Below are positions 1-12,500 of a stretch of 64,000 nt of DNA, piece by piece. This DNA comes from Trebouxia sp. TZW2008 (taxonomy: Eukaryota; Chlorophyta; Trebouxiophyceae; Trebouxiales; Trebouxiaceae), in assembly GCA_002118135.1 (NCBI GenBank), contig BDIU01000201.1:400721-464720 (forward strand), given 5' to 3'. The translations under genes were made by a program, and so were the position numbers. The notes beneath the pieces were generated by a model. It had not been told where the DNA came from. It did not search any database and saw nothing but the letters and a program-made list of their open reading frames with translations. Each line of letters opens with the position of its first letter. Position 1 is the first letter of the stretch.

Positions 1-290
1 TTAACAGTGACGATGATTATGCTGACATCAACAAAGATGTTGATCACTGTCATAACAATAATTTTGATGCAGGCCACACAAACTTTGGTAGCTGAATATC
101 TGCAGTGCACTGTGTGATGGCCTGCTTGCGAAACCCTTCAAACTGTCCTCTCATATACCAAAAGTGGATAGGCCGCCATCCAGCTTAACAGCTGGCGCTG
201 AAAACAGCCTGATATATGGCAGTACAGCAAAGCTTTTGCTGCACATTCAACATCAGGGCAATCAGGCTGACGTGGGGCTCTGGTACGCAG

Positions 291-1557
291 GATTGAGGAT
301 GCAGAAAGTGAGCTGCGGCGGCTGCTGGCAGAGCACAAGCAAATGTTTGCTGCCCAGGACCAGCAGCAGCAGCTGGAACAGCAGCAGCAGCAAGCAGCTG
401 TACAACGTACACAAGGGGCCAAAAGCCACCATAGAAGGTGAGGTCATCCCTGTTGCTGGCAGATGATGTTTCCGCTTGTCAGTAGTGTCATTTCTTAACA
501 ATGCACTTGCTGCAAAAATGCTTTCAATTTGCTGCAGAGTGACAAATCCATTTCAGAGTCACTGGCGTGCTGGCAACAGCACTTCTGCAAACTGTGGATG
601 TTTGCCTGTCACCGTTAGTTTGTTTGGACAGCAAGTAATCTCATGTGTACCCACAGCATCACGCTGCATAGGACAGCTTGATTTGATTGACCACAGCTGT
701 TTCAAAAGTTTCAAAGTTGTGACCTGACGACAAGATATGCTGTGACTTCTGGCTTTGATTGTCTCAGCGTATACAGCACAGGCTGAGCATTGCATCAAGT
801 CTGTGACTGCTTGCCATGTAGGCGGGAGCTTGACAAAGAGGCAGCAAACAGCTGGGGCTTTCAGGCGCCCTCTGAGAAAAGGTCACCACAGCCCACAGCC
901 TTGAGTCTGATGCCTACTGCAGTGGCAAGCAGGAAGGCAGGCAAAAGCAGCATACTGCCTGCCTTTGACCAAGATGCTGCAGCTCAGCAAGCGTTCAAAA
1001 GGGAAGCAGTGTCACGCCGCTTGCATGACAAGGAGTTTCACGCCAAGCAAAGCATCAGAAAGCGTCAGCAAGAGTATGACCAGGCTGTCAAGGCTCGCTT
1101 AGCTCAAGATGCTGCCATGAGCAGCAATGATGCTAGCAGCAAGAGCGACAAAGCACGTTTGAAGGCAAAGCATGCACAGCATGCTCCTCATGCAGAGCAG
1201 CTGCCAGATGTGACAGCTGCAGTAGGAGGTGCTGGTCTTCTGACAGGTTCCATGGCAGGTCCTAGAGCCAGGAGGCTGCAGGCTTTTGCAAGGCAGCCAC
1301 GACCACCACAGCTGCCACCGCCACCGAGACAGCAGAGCAGAATACCTGATGACGTTTTGCTGCCTGACATCACTGGCCGAAGCAGCAAACAGTTTGCATA
1401 TATTAGCAACAGCATGGACGACTTGCTGATGGAAGATGATACTCCTCGCCAACGACCTGTATCTGTTATGGAAGATGCAATCCAGTCAGTGCTGCTTCCA
1501 CCACTCGTCAGTCAGAGCAGCACAATGATAAGGCTCACTCAAGAAGTACCATCATGA
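291..1557 (+). CDS. C-terminal part of a coiled-coil protein, function unknown
   Basis: Two exons of a gene that begins left of the window or in unrecognised exons before 291. Exon 291-437 follows a CAG acceptor and encodes a Glu/Gln-rich helix (IEDAESELRRLLAEHKQ, then a poly-Gln run). It ends before GTGAGG in phase 2. Exon 822-1557 follows TAG, continues in phase (RRELDKEAANSWGF) and runs to TGA. Its first half is Lys/Arg/Gln-rich and helical (SRRLHDKEFHAKQS). It then has a proline tract (RPPQLPPPPRQQ) and an acidic tail. No enzyme motif or signal peptide is visible and I do not recognise the family; a centrosome or cilium scaffold would fit the composition but is a guess. It converges on the SET gene with only about 60 bp between stop codons. 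Confidence 0.65.
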
Positions 1558-1618
1558 TGCACACATGCATACACGTTGACGAGTTTTAGTCAAACAGCTT
1601 GGCAAACAGCGTTGCCAG

Positions 1619-3230
1619 CTACTTTTTTGATTGCTTCAGTATGAATGTCGTTCTGTTCAGAATTTGACGCTCCCGTACACGCAAAACTGCTGCAGCAATG
1701 CTACGCTCTATTTGTGCTACTTGACTACCGCTGCTATCTTCAGTGCTAAAGCTGCTGTCCTGCAAACGCTTCTTCTGAGCTTCAATAGTCTCCCTGTCTG
1801 CTTCCATTGTTTGTTTGTAACCAGCCATTGCAGTGCGACACATGGTCAACACATAGTTGATACCTAGTATCCGGCAATCAACCTTGTCAAGCAGAGGAAA
1901 CTGCTGCTTGCCAAACAAGTACTCAGCTAAAACTGGGATTTCATCTGACCTGCCAGGACTAGCTGCAATGAAAGCTGCAAACTCTAACAGCCCAGCAGGC
2001 AGTGCAGTCACACGCAGTGGAAACTGCTTCCTATCTTGCATGCCATACTGCTGCAATGCATCTAGTTTGCCCTGATACTGGGAGTCATTTGGGTCTAGAG
2101 CTAGCTCTAGCAGGTATGCATCTTGTGGATTGCTTTCTGGAGCTAGCATGAATCCGTATGACAGCAGCAACTCGCCACTGGTTTTGGGACCATAGCTCAC
2201 ATAGACCTGCTCGCCAGCTTCATAGCTAGAGTCTGGCTGAAAGACGACTTGCTTCTTGTCTTTGTCCCAATCTAGGTATGTGGTCACATCAGACCTGTGA
2301 TTGGCCATGTCACCCCATGCCACCAAAGCTTCCTCATTATTGCGGCTTTGAAGGCGGCATAGGCGAGTCAGCAATATGGAGAAGGCCCACTGGTACCGGC
2401 GCTGTGTGTAAGTTTCTAGCTTGAGCAGGCCTTGCTCTGATGCCTGTTGCAGCACTGGCTGAACCTCCTGCCAAGACACTGCCGCTGCATTTCTGATCTT
2501 CTCTGCCTGTTTCAGCAGAGGGGAACCTCCAAGAAGCGTCTGCACCTGCGTGGACACTCCAAATTTGTCACCTGCTGAGCCCTTCAACCAACTACAAGGA
2601 CCAAGTGGCCCATGGTCGCAACCCTAATGACTCACTGACATGTTTGCCAGTGAGCTTTCAATATCTGCTAGGTGCTTGCAAAACAGTGCATGGCGTCCAT
2701 TCCAAAAGATTGTATACCGGTGCAACATGACCGCAACCCTTGTGAGCATGCAGCCTGGGAGGATCCAGGCAATATCTATCTGACAGCAGAGGCTTGCCTC
2801 TTTGTCAGTCCATTCCAGAATGCATCCTGTCTCCTCTGGCAGCAATGCAAGGTATTGAGCCCAATAGCTGTTGCGCTGGTTCTGTGTATGCTGATCCCAC
2901 AGCTCAATCAGGTATGTGGCAATTACTGTCCAATCAGGCACATTGGCCTCTCTCAGTGCTGACCCAATGCAGCATTCTGATGCTGCCTTGTCTGCTGTCA
3001 GCAACAATGAATCTGGAATCTGCAGAAGCGGCTGGCCTTTGCGAATCTTTTGCTTTGCAAACAGGCCTCTGCCCTGACCCGGGACAGTTTGTACTTCAAC
3101 CTGCATAATGACAACAGATCTCAGCTGGTGACCTGTGCATGCGTCAAGAGTGGTCACTCGTAACATACCTGCTGCGACGGCAAGCCATGCTCAAGTGCCC
3201 AACTCTGAAAGTCCTGTACCTCCCTTTCAG
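1619..3230 (-). CDS. SET-domain protein lysine methyltransferase, Rubisco LSMT/SETD3-like
   Basis: Predicted to transfer methyl groups from S-adenosylmethionine to protein lysines. Three exons: about 3230-3169, 3100-2798 and 2545-1619. Exon 1 encodes VQDFQSWALEHGLPSQQ, the typical start of the LSMT domain. Exon 2 has the SET N-terminus (GRGLFAKQKIRKGQPLLQIP). Exon 3 has the SET core with the NH box (LVAWGDMANHRSD) and GEQVYVSYGPKTSGELLLSYGF, whose Tyr is catalytic in the family. A C-terminal helical substrate-binding domain follows. The join EWTDKE-VQTLLGGSPLL is what the family shows, and it needs a GC-AG intron (2797-2546, donor GAG|GCAAGC). The first methionine and any transit peptide upstream of 3230 are not resolved. 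The real target could be Rubisco, aldolase or actin; the sequence does not decide. Confidence 0.88.
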
Positions 3231-3596
3231 GAGGGCCTGAAGGTTGTTTCGACCTGCAGTTGCCGCAGTTGCATCAGCGGCGTTGAAATATGAACTACAT
3301 CACTGCGTGTATGCTGCCAAAGCGCTCACTGCTTTTGTCTCGACTTCTGGCCAAGACCGAACGGCGCTTTCCAGGCGCTTACACGAACGCAAAGTGTTCG
3401 CGGACGGTGCCGTTGGGAGAAGCAATGCCTGGCGGAGGTGTCTAGACCCACGCCGACGCTGTACATCGGACGTTAGCCTCTGCGTTATCGCTTGAGGCTT
3501 GTTGACTTTTGCAGCTTGACTCTCGAGCCTTTTGCAAGGCAGACCGGATCACTCTTCTTCTGCCAGAACTCATGAACAGCCTAAAGACAGCTAGAA

Positions 3597-6500
3597 ATGC
3601 CTGCACAATGCAAAAGAGACAGTGCAGAGAAAGCGAACGCACCTCTGCATGCGCATCTCGCAATGAAGAGCAGGGAGGAGCAGCTTGAGGCCTGGAGGGC
3701 AAAGCGTGCGAAGCCCCTTGGCAACATCAGCCATACTAACATCTTGAACAGGCCACCCAAAGCTCCTGCAAAGCGAACGGCTAAGGACTTGGACAGCGCG
3801 CGCTCGAAAGTAGGCACTAGCGTTGTGGACAAGGAGAATCAGCCAGATCAGCCTTGCGAGAAGGTCTTGAAGACCAGCAGTGGCCAAAGCACCAGGATCC
3901 CAAGAGCAAAAGCAGCCGGCAGTGACGCTGTTCACGCAGCGGAACCCAGCAGCGCGCCACGGGTCCCTCAGCAAAGCAGATCAGAGGCGACCTCAGCTCG
4001 CAGGACATCTATCTCGGCCTGCACTTTGGAGCATATGGAAAATCAGTATGACATGCTCAAAGGCACCCTTGACACCCTCAAGAGGGAGTCAATCAGGTCA
4101 GCAGCATAGCTGTTCAAGATGCTGCGCGCATCTGCATGTTCCCAACGCAGGCAACCCCAGACACCTGCTTGACCTGACTGCCTGTAGGGCCAGCATCAGC
4201 GGTGATGCCAGTAGAGCAAGCGCAGCCCAAGTACTAGGCCCCCACAATGGGTCTGAAAGCGCAGCCATCAGATCAGCCCTGCCAAGAGTGACTGTAGCTT
4301 TGCTCAGAGACAGCACTCAGATAGATCCCAGCGGTCAGCGGGCAGGTGTGGCAAGCACATCCGGCAGTGAGCTGCAGCCTGTTTTTGAGGTGGCAGGACA
4401 TTTTGAAACCAGAAGCCTTGCCAGTCTTGCTACTGAGCTCTTCAAGGACCCAGCCTTCATGGAGCTGTGTGACAAAGGGCTCAATGGCACATTGCAGCGC
4501 ACCAAAGATGGTGCTACAGCTGAGTCCAGGATACAAGAGCTGGCAGGTATGATCACTAATCGTCTATACCTGTATGTGAAAGCAGGGTACAGCCCCTGCT
4601 TACAGCCCCTAGCAGGGTCATAAGACCTCTTTGGCAAGCATGCTGTTGATTGCAATGATCGTGCTGATGTGCCTGAGGCCTGACAGTTTGTGACAGTTTG
4701 TCTGAATGTACAGCAAAACCCTGTCTTATCAAGTGCCATGACAGCCCATGCCCATGTCTGCAAGAAACCCAATGCTGACAATGTGACTAGTTGTAGCAAG
4801 TGTTGCCAACAACCAACACTTGCAGCAGAAAGATATGATCCTCTATGGGATTGTCTGTGTCCAAGTCCACACATTGCTGTTTACTGTCTGATGTTGCTTC
4901 CCAATTTCCAGTATGTCATTCAGCAGCTAGCATTGACATATGTTATGCAGCTTTGGTGAAGCTGTTGCGGCGGTGCGTGAATCAGATGACCAGCAAGACG
5001 CGACAGTATGTTGACACCAGCATCAAATTTGAGAGGGAAGCCTCTCAGCAGGTGAGGCATCCTCCTGCATTTCATTTCATGCATTCATTCCAAATGTATA
5101 CGGACAGGCCCAGCTAGGCATGTATTGGAGCCAGTTTGGTCCTGTCCTAAACATCTATATTGAATGTAGGGGCCGCACAGATCTTCGCATTCATTCCTTC
5201 GTTCGTTTGTTTGTTTGTTGATTCATTCACTCACTCACTCACTCACTCACTCACTCACTCACTCACTCTCACTCACTCACTCACTCACATACTCGGTTGC
5301 TCATTCACTCACTCACTCACTCGCTCACTCACTCATTCACTCACTCACTCACTCACTCACTCACTCACTCACTCACTCACTCGGTCACTCACTCACTCAT
5401 TCACTCACTCACTCTTTCATTCGTTCGTTCATTCATTCATTCATTCATTCATTCATTCATACTCTCATTTGCACACAGTTGTCTGCCAAGTGTCTGTGGC
5501 TATCTTGCTCATTGAGAACGGAAGACCTCTCTCTCTTTGTTGCATCATCTGCCTGCCTTTCACGCTGTTGCTTGCACACAAGTCCACTGCAGTAGAGCAA
5601 CAATCTCTTCATTGTTGCATCTTGGTCACAGCTGGTAGCAGATGGATCACGCTAGATAAGGTCACAAGCTGAATGAAGGCAGAATTCTGTTGGCTGTTGT
5701 GTGTCATCAAATTTTGGCTTACTCTTCTCGGCTTACTGGCTTGGCAAAATGACGCAACGTCATATACGAGAGACAGTATGGACCATGATAACTTGCGCAA
5801 ACATTTCCTCAAAAGCGCAGAGCTGTTTCATTCAACGTTCACTGCGTCAACGCCATGATTTACCCAGCATTCTGGGTGTAGGTGGAGTCTGTGCAGCTAG
5901 CTTCAGAGTCATCTCAGAAGCAAATGGAAGTGGAGGTGGCCAATGCTAAGCACAACGCAGCCCAGGCAGCAGCTGCCCATAAGTCAGCAGCTGCCTCATG
6001 GCAAGGGGAAATGGACTGGCAGAAGTCTGAGGTCAGCCATGCCAAATACCCTTGCACATTGATTGTAATTTCCGTGCTGCCATTTGTTTCAAGGCTCATC
6101 GGACACACATGACATCAAAGTCCAGCCATCTCATCACATTCCAGCCATATCCTACACGAAATCTTTGATCAACATCCATGTTTAGCATGTCACAGAAATC
6201 TTGGCTGAGCTTGCATGCTGAGAAATTTTGTCATTCCAGGAGTGTTTGCCAAAATTGTACGCTAAAATCATATAAGCAAAGGTCAATTTGGTAAGACAGG
6301 CAGACAAAGCATCAGTCTGCAATCAGAGTTGAAATCAAGCCTGGACAATGCAGGTGAGTAGGCTGCAGCGGGAGCTGGAGCGAATGGAGGCAGAGAGGGA
6401 TAGAGCTCGCGAAGATGCGCGCAGGTGTGATTCCTACAGGAAATTGTCATATGCTGTTGTGGGCTGGATGGAACGTATTGCTCAAACCAGCCTGCATGTA

Positions 6501-9500
6501 TGCTTGCATCAGACCCATCAGAAACAAGCCTTGGCTGTGAGTCATGTCTGCCTGATATTGTCTTGTGAATCTTACACTGGTTGAACCCACTCAAAGTCAG
6601 CAGAATTGGCTCGCTGGTTGCTGGCATCACATCATCCAGCACTGCAGTTTGTTGGCATTGTGCAGGGCAGCCTCAGCACAGCAGGAGCTTGAAGGCAGCG
6701 TGAATGGGCTGAAGAAGGAGACTGGAGCACAGCTGCGGGAGCTGGCCTGTGACAAGGGGGAGGCCCTCAGAGCCCTGCAGGCAGCCAAGCAGGCTGCCGA
6801 ACAGCGCCAGCATCAATTGCAGGCATGCTTTGCTGCTTGCTGCATCTGACTGCATGAGCATTGATTCAGACGCAAAGGGCAGGCCCTCAGAGCCCTGCAG
6901 GCGGGCAAACAGGCTGCTGAACAGCGCCAGCATCAATTGCAGGCATGCTTTGCTGCTGCTGCTTGCTGCATCTGACTACATCAATATGGACACTCTTGTG
7001 ATCACCAGCAAGCTCGCCACTTGAACACCGTATGATCAGCATGAGCGATCCTCAATGCCATGCATCAACTCAAACAGCACACATTAATCATCTCATCCAG
7101 CAGGCTAAATCAGCTGAATCAGAACTGAAAAGCAATCAAAGCTCCTGCAGTACCAAAGCAGTTGGGAATATGCAATATGCCAGCTGGTCAAAGCATTGAT
7201 CAAAGCTCTGTTGCCATCTCAACATCGCTCTACATACAGGAGGAGATGCAGGGTGTGCAGGCTCGTGCTCAGGATGCAGAGTCCAGAGCAGCTGTGGCAG
7301 AAACTGAGCTGCAGACTCTCAGAAAGGTCAGACTCCCCATCTGCTGAGCCTACTCAGCATCTATGCCTCAAAATGTTATGCCTGTCTGTCAAATAGCCAA
7401 TGGCATGTACATGTGATTAGAAGTCAAAGCTGCACTGGATGCAGGCGGGCTGAGTCAGTCATACACAAAGTCAATGTCATACCTAGCTGGGCCTGCTGAG
7501 CCTGCCTAGCATGCGTTTTGAAATGAAAGCAAGTCAGTGTCTGGATTGTCATGGTCTTGTCAGGCCAGATTCTTGCTTTCGGACAGCATTGTCGCCTTGA
7601 GTGACTCTGCACTGTTTGAGTGTCAGGCCTGTGCTTGCAAGTTCACCAAAGACGCCACATATTAGCTGTCGAGACTGCATTCCTCTTGGTGCTGCTGCTG
7701 TACTCAGCCTGTACTCATCACTAGCCAAATTGTGTTTCGTTTGCTGCAGCAAGAGGCGACCCTGCAAGAAGCTGCTGCTCAGAGTCAGGAGCGAGAACAC
7801 CTCCTGCTAAACCAGAATCAACAGGCAGGCCGCCTTTTGTTGAGTTCTGTCATGACTTTGCGTGCGGACTTGCAGCTGTGTTGCATTTTTGCAGAGCTCC
7901 TTGAAGTCACAAGCTGTACTGATGGTTGTCATTAAGCATCCACATCAGAGCATGCAAGCAATTGCATATGCTTTGTGTTTCACTGCACCAACAGCCTTGG
8001 AGCCAGAAGCCCTCTTGTATATGGTAGAGCAAGCCAGCATGCTCAAAAAGGCATGAGCACACATGTAACTTTGGGTAGCAGGGCAGCTTGTGCCTTGTGT
8101 CAGCATGTAAGACTCAGGTCACACAGCATACATATGCTCTGGCACCATGGCTTTGTAGAAGTGTGTCACACAGCATACATATGCTCTGACACCATGGCTT
8201 TGTAGAAGTGTGTCACACAGCATACATATGCTCTGGCACCATGGCTTTGCAGCAGTGGTTTTGGGGATGCCTGCAGGTGCAGGCAGAGCTAGAGGAGCAG
8301 CAGCAAGCGCATGAGCAGGTTGTGGGCCAAAGCACCGACATGCTGGCCCAGTTCAATGACCTGCAAGCCAGGTCAGCGTCAAGAGTGCGTCGTCCGGAGT
8401 ACAGTATACCAGAACTGATTTGCATTTTGCCCAAAACCCAGTCGCAGTGTACATGCCACCCCAGTTGTTGACGCACTGGGCGACTCATGAGCCCTGCAAA
8501 GCACTGCATCGCATGAATCGCTACTGCACAGATACAAGGGGTAATCTGCTGCTAAGGAACATGTGATGTTAAAAACGCATGCTAGGCAAGAATTGCTTTC
8601 TGCAACTGAGTACACGCTCAAAGGCAGAGACCCCAGTATGCAGGTGTACAGATCTGCTAGCTGAGCTGGAGGTTGCACAGGCCAGCAGCAGCCAGTCACA
8701 GCAGCAGCTGCAAAGCGCCTTGCAAGATCATCAGCTGCAACACCTGCAGTGGGAGACTGACAAGACCCAGTTGCAGGTCAAACACATCTGATTCTCATCT
8801 GCATTATGACGCTGCTCAGTGCCAAAACCTGACCACAGCAAGTGAAATCTCATGCGCCACAGCGCTCATTTCTGTGCACCTCGCATGGTCACCAGCTGCA
8901 ACACCTGCAGTGGGAGACTGAGAGGACCCAACTGTAGGTCACACACATCTCAGTCTGACCCTGCTTATCATGATGATGAGTGCAATGCTCCAGATCAATA
9001 GCTAGACACATGGCAGGGAACATGCAGCCATGCCTGCGGTTGCACAAACATCAGGCCTGATGCCTGCACAGCACATTCTGTAACAGCCATCAGAGCAATG
9101 CATCAGAATGCTATAAAGAATGCAGTCAAGCTGGCATGTGCGCAGGCATCAGGCATGATGCTTGCACAGCACATTCTGCGCTTGTAACTGCTGCAGATAT
9201 CAGCACAAGAGAATGCTGTGTATGAGCCTACCAAAGACTGCACCTTGCTGCTTTTGTTTCAGCAGTGATGTGCACAAGAGGCACCGAAGCTCTTCCTCAC
9301 AAATCCCTACAGCTTGTTGTTGCGTCATGTTGTCAGCATTTGCAGCATTGTCAGCATCGCTGGCATTGTACAAGTAATCGAGTTCAACGACAATCAATGC
9401 CATCTACACTTTGTATCAGCCCTTGTGACTTACACGCTGGATGCAATTGCAAGCTGTGGTGATCTACTGCTTGCTGCAGGCTGACTACGACACTGCATCG

Positions 9501-12500
9501 GTATCAGCAGCACTGCACAGCGTCAAGCATGTAATGCATAGTGCAGGCTGACAAGAACGCTGGGCTGGCAAGGGAGGCGGTTCTACTGGAGGGCAAGTGC
9601 CAGCTGAAGGCAGCACTCAGCTCTGCCCTGGAGAGCAAGGCAGAAGTGGAGGCTGCTCTGCAGACAGCCCTTCAGGATCAGCAGCGCCTCCAGCAAGAGG
9701 TAGGGCAGCCCTCAAGTTGCAGACGTATTTGCCAAGGGCTTTGCAGTCCTCTTCTGAGCACTCATGACTGAAGAAAGATTCAGCATGGTCTTCAGATATC
9801 ATGGGCCTATCAAGGTTTGCAGTAGTTTTGCAACTGTACCCCTTTAAAACACGAGGCAGCAAGGGCTTATGGCATGTTGTGGCAGCCATGACATGCTGCT
9901 GCTGCACCACTTAATTCTGTTTGAGCTGGAAGTTGGTTGCAAAATTTGAGGACAAAATGTATGGCAACAGCATTGCTCAGCTGCAGCACCTTGTGGCTGT
10001 ACTCAAGTGTGACTAAAAGCAAATTTCCATACTTCAAGACTCTTGTAGGCCAAGCAATGGGGGCATGAAGGCAATTACCTGCTACAAAATCATTCATGAC
10101 ATTTGGTACTCATAGGCAGAAGCAGGGAGCAGCGCGCTTGCTTCCAGGCAGGAGCAAGTGGAGCAGCTGCAAGGGCAGCTGCAACAGGCAGATGCACAAG
10201 TAGTTTCATTGCAGGAAGCTCAGGCAAGCATGGCAGCTGATGCAGCAGCCAAGGCCTCCAAATTAGCTCACTTGGAAGGTGCGCCTGCAGCTCCCACGTG
10301 TCAGAATGATCAGTGTGCCTTGGTGTGATTGTCTGCACTTGCCAATTTGTTCAGCAGTATGTGAGGGCATGATCTACTTGATGTAGCATGCCTGCCTGCC
10401 CACTTCACACTACAGTCGTAAGGACCTGTGACAAGCATAATAGCACTGTGAAATACCAATCGTCACAGCATGTTCTGATTCAACAGTTTCAGCAGCATTG
10501 TCCTTTGCTTCTTGTGATATACACGACTGCAGCAGACCCCGCAGTGTTGCTGTGCAATTAAGGCTCTGCAAGTCTTTGGACACTGCTTGTGTGAAGCTTC
10601 ACCATGTGCCCCTGCCAAGACTGTTCAGACAGCGATTCTGTCGATCAAAACCATGGCGCTAATGCAGCCTAGTGCCAGGCATCTGCACCTGGGACTGCAT
10701 TTTGAGTAAGCACTGTCCACTTCTTCACCATTTACCTAAACATTGGACAATTATCAGACAGTTTGTCAACCAAGTGGTTGTTACATATTCTCTTCATATA
10801 CAGGTGAATTAGAAGCCTTGCAAGGGGCAATGGGCACCGGGGATCAGTCAGAGGTGCTGGGGCGCTTAGTCAGCAGAGTAGCCACACTAGAAGCTGCTGC
10901 TGGCGAGGCAGAAGCCCAGCGCCGCAGCCTGCACAACCAGCTAGTGGAACTCAGAGGAAATGTGAGCCCAAAACCACCTTGTTTACCAAGACATTTGCCT
11001 TTGACATTTTGTTTGGCCGGTTTTGGTTCACGTGTTTTTGCATATGTCTTTCACAGGCTGCCAATTGGCTTGTGGAGCTCAGAGGAAATGTGAGCCCACA
11101 GATGCTATTGTTGTGGTCATATCTTTTCTTTCTTCTGTTTCAAGTCGTTTCCACCTTTTTCTCTTCCCATAAGAGACCCCGCCAGACAAGCTTGGGTAGT
11201 GCTTGGCAATGATGTGCCTGCCAGACTTGCTAAGCATAGTTTGACCAGCCAGTTGAGGGTGATTGCTGCCCATGCCTCTGTAGCAGACATTGCTTCTGTA
11301 TTGGGCTCTGCAGTCAGCTGAAATATGAGTGACGCTGGTTGTTACTCTTGTTGTCGTTGGTGCAGTCAGGGATCTGTTGAGTGTGGTCAAGTCCAGCCTC
11401 TGCAGTGGTTTGCCTTCCAGATGGGCTCAGCACAGTTCTGCTAGTGATTTAAGGGCAGCTGCGTTCCATATATCTGTAGCAAAGGTGCTCTGGGCTCTGT
11501 CACTAGCTAGGTCACGCTCGACCGACCCTGTTTGTCACAAAGTCCTCTGGCTGGCGCAGATTAGGGTGTTCTGCCGCGTGCGGCCAGGCCCTGCCTCTGC
11601 AGTGGTGTGTCTGCCAGATGGGCTCAGTGTGCGGCTGGAGGGTGCAACAGAGGGCATCAAGGACTCCACCTTTGCCTTTGACAAGGTGTTCGGCGGCCAG
11701 TCCAGCCAGGCTGACGTCTTTGCTGAGGTGTCAGACCTGGTGCAATCAGCCCTTGACGGTTACAAGGTAACCTGTCTGACTGTCTCAGAAGGGCACACAC
11801 ACAGCTAAAATTTTTGGCCTGCTCATGTATCAACTACAGTGTTTGTACAATGTTTCACACCGTGACTGTTACCTTCCACCAATGTCTCATGAGAGGTCAA
11901 GTAGCCCTGCTTTGTCTGTGTCAATGTGAGAGCTTGGTAGCCATGTCAGATTGAGAGGAGAGCAAGACATGTGCCTGCATGCATGTAATGTCTGCAATCA
12001 ATCAATTGTTCTCAGCAAATTCTGAACAGATGGTGTGTGTTGTTGTGCATGTTGTGACAGGTCCGTTCCATCGGAAATCAATATCTGTTTTCGCAGGTTG
12101 CCTATAGCAGGTAGTCCCCACATTGCACCGTACTCATCATGGCTCCATTGGCCACAACAGACACATAATGCTTTACAGGACAAATTGATTCTAACCCTTG
12201 TGGTGCAAGCAAAAGGTCCCATGTACACAGTGTACCCAGCTTGGAGCGAGGTGGGTATCCAAAACTCATGCAGGGCAGCAATGCAACGCCTCTGCTGAAA
12301 TGAGGTAGCAACTGAGATTGTTCTCCTAAGTGGCTGCAGCCAACACTGCACTTGCTCAATGCAGGTACGTCTGATTAGCTATGGGCAGGCAAGACACACA
12401 CCATGCAGGGCAGCCAGTCAATCCCTCTGGTTGCTGTGACACAACAGACCATGCCCTGCGTTCTTGACTTACTGCTGCCAACACGCGCTTGCTAAGTGCA

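Noticed and set aside
5160..5672. Long plus-strand ORFs encoding His-Ser-Leu-Thr repeats
   Set aside because: They are translations of the (TCAC)n microsatellite, which is open in several frames because the unit lacks stop codons. The segment lies in a kinesin intron flanked by phase-matched exons.
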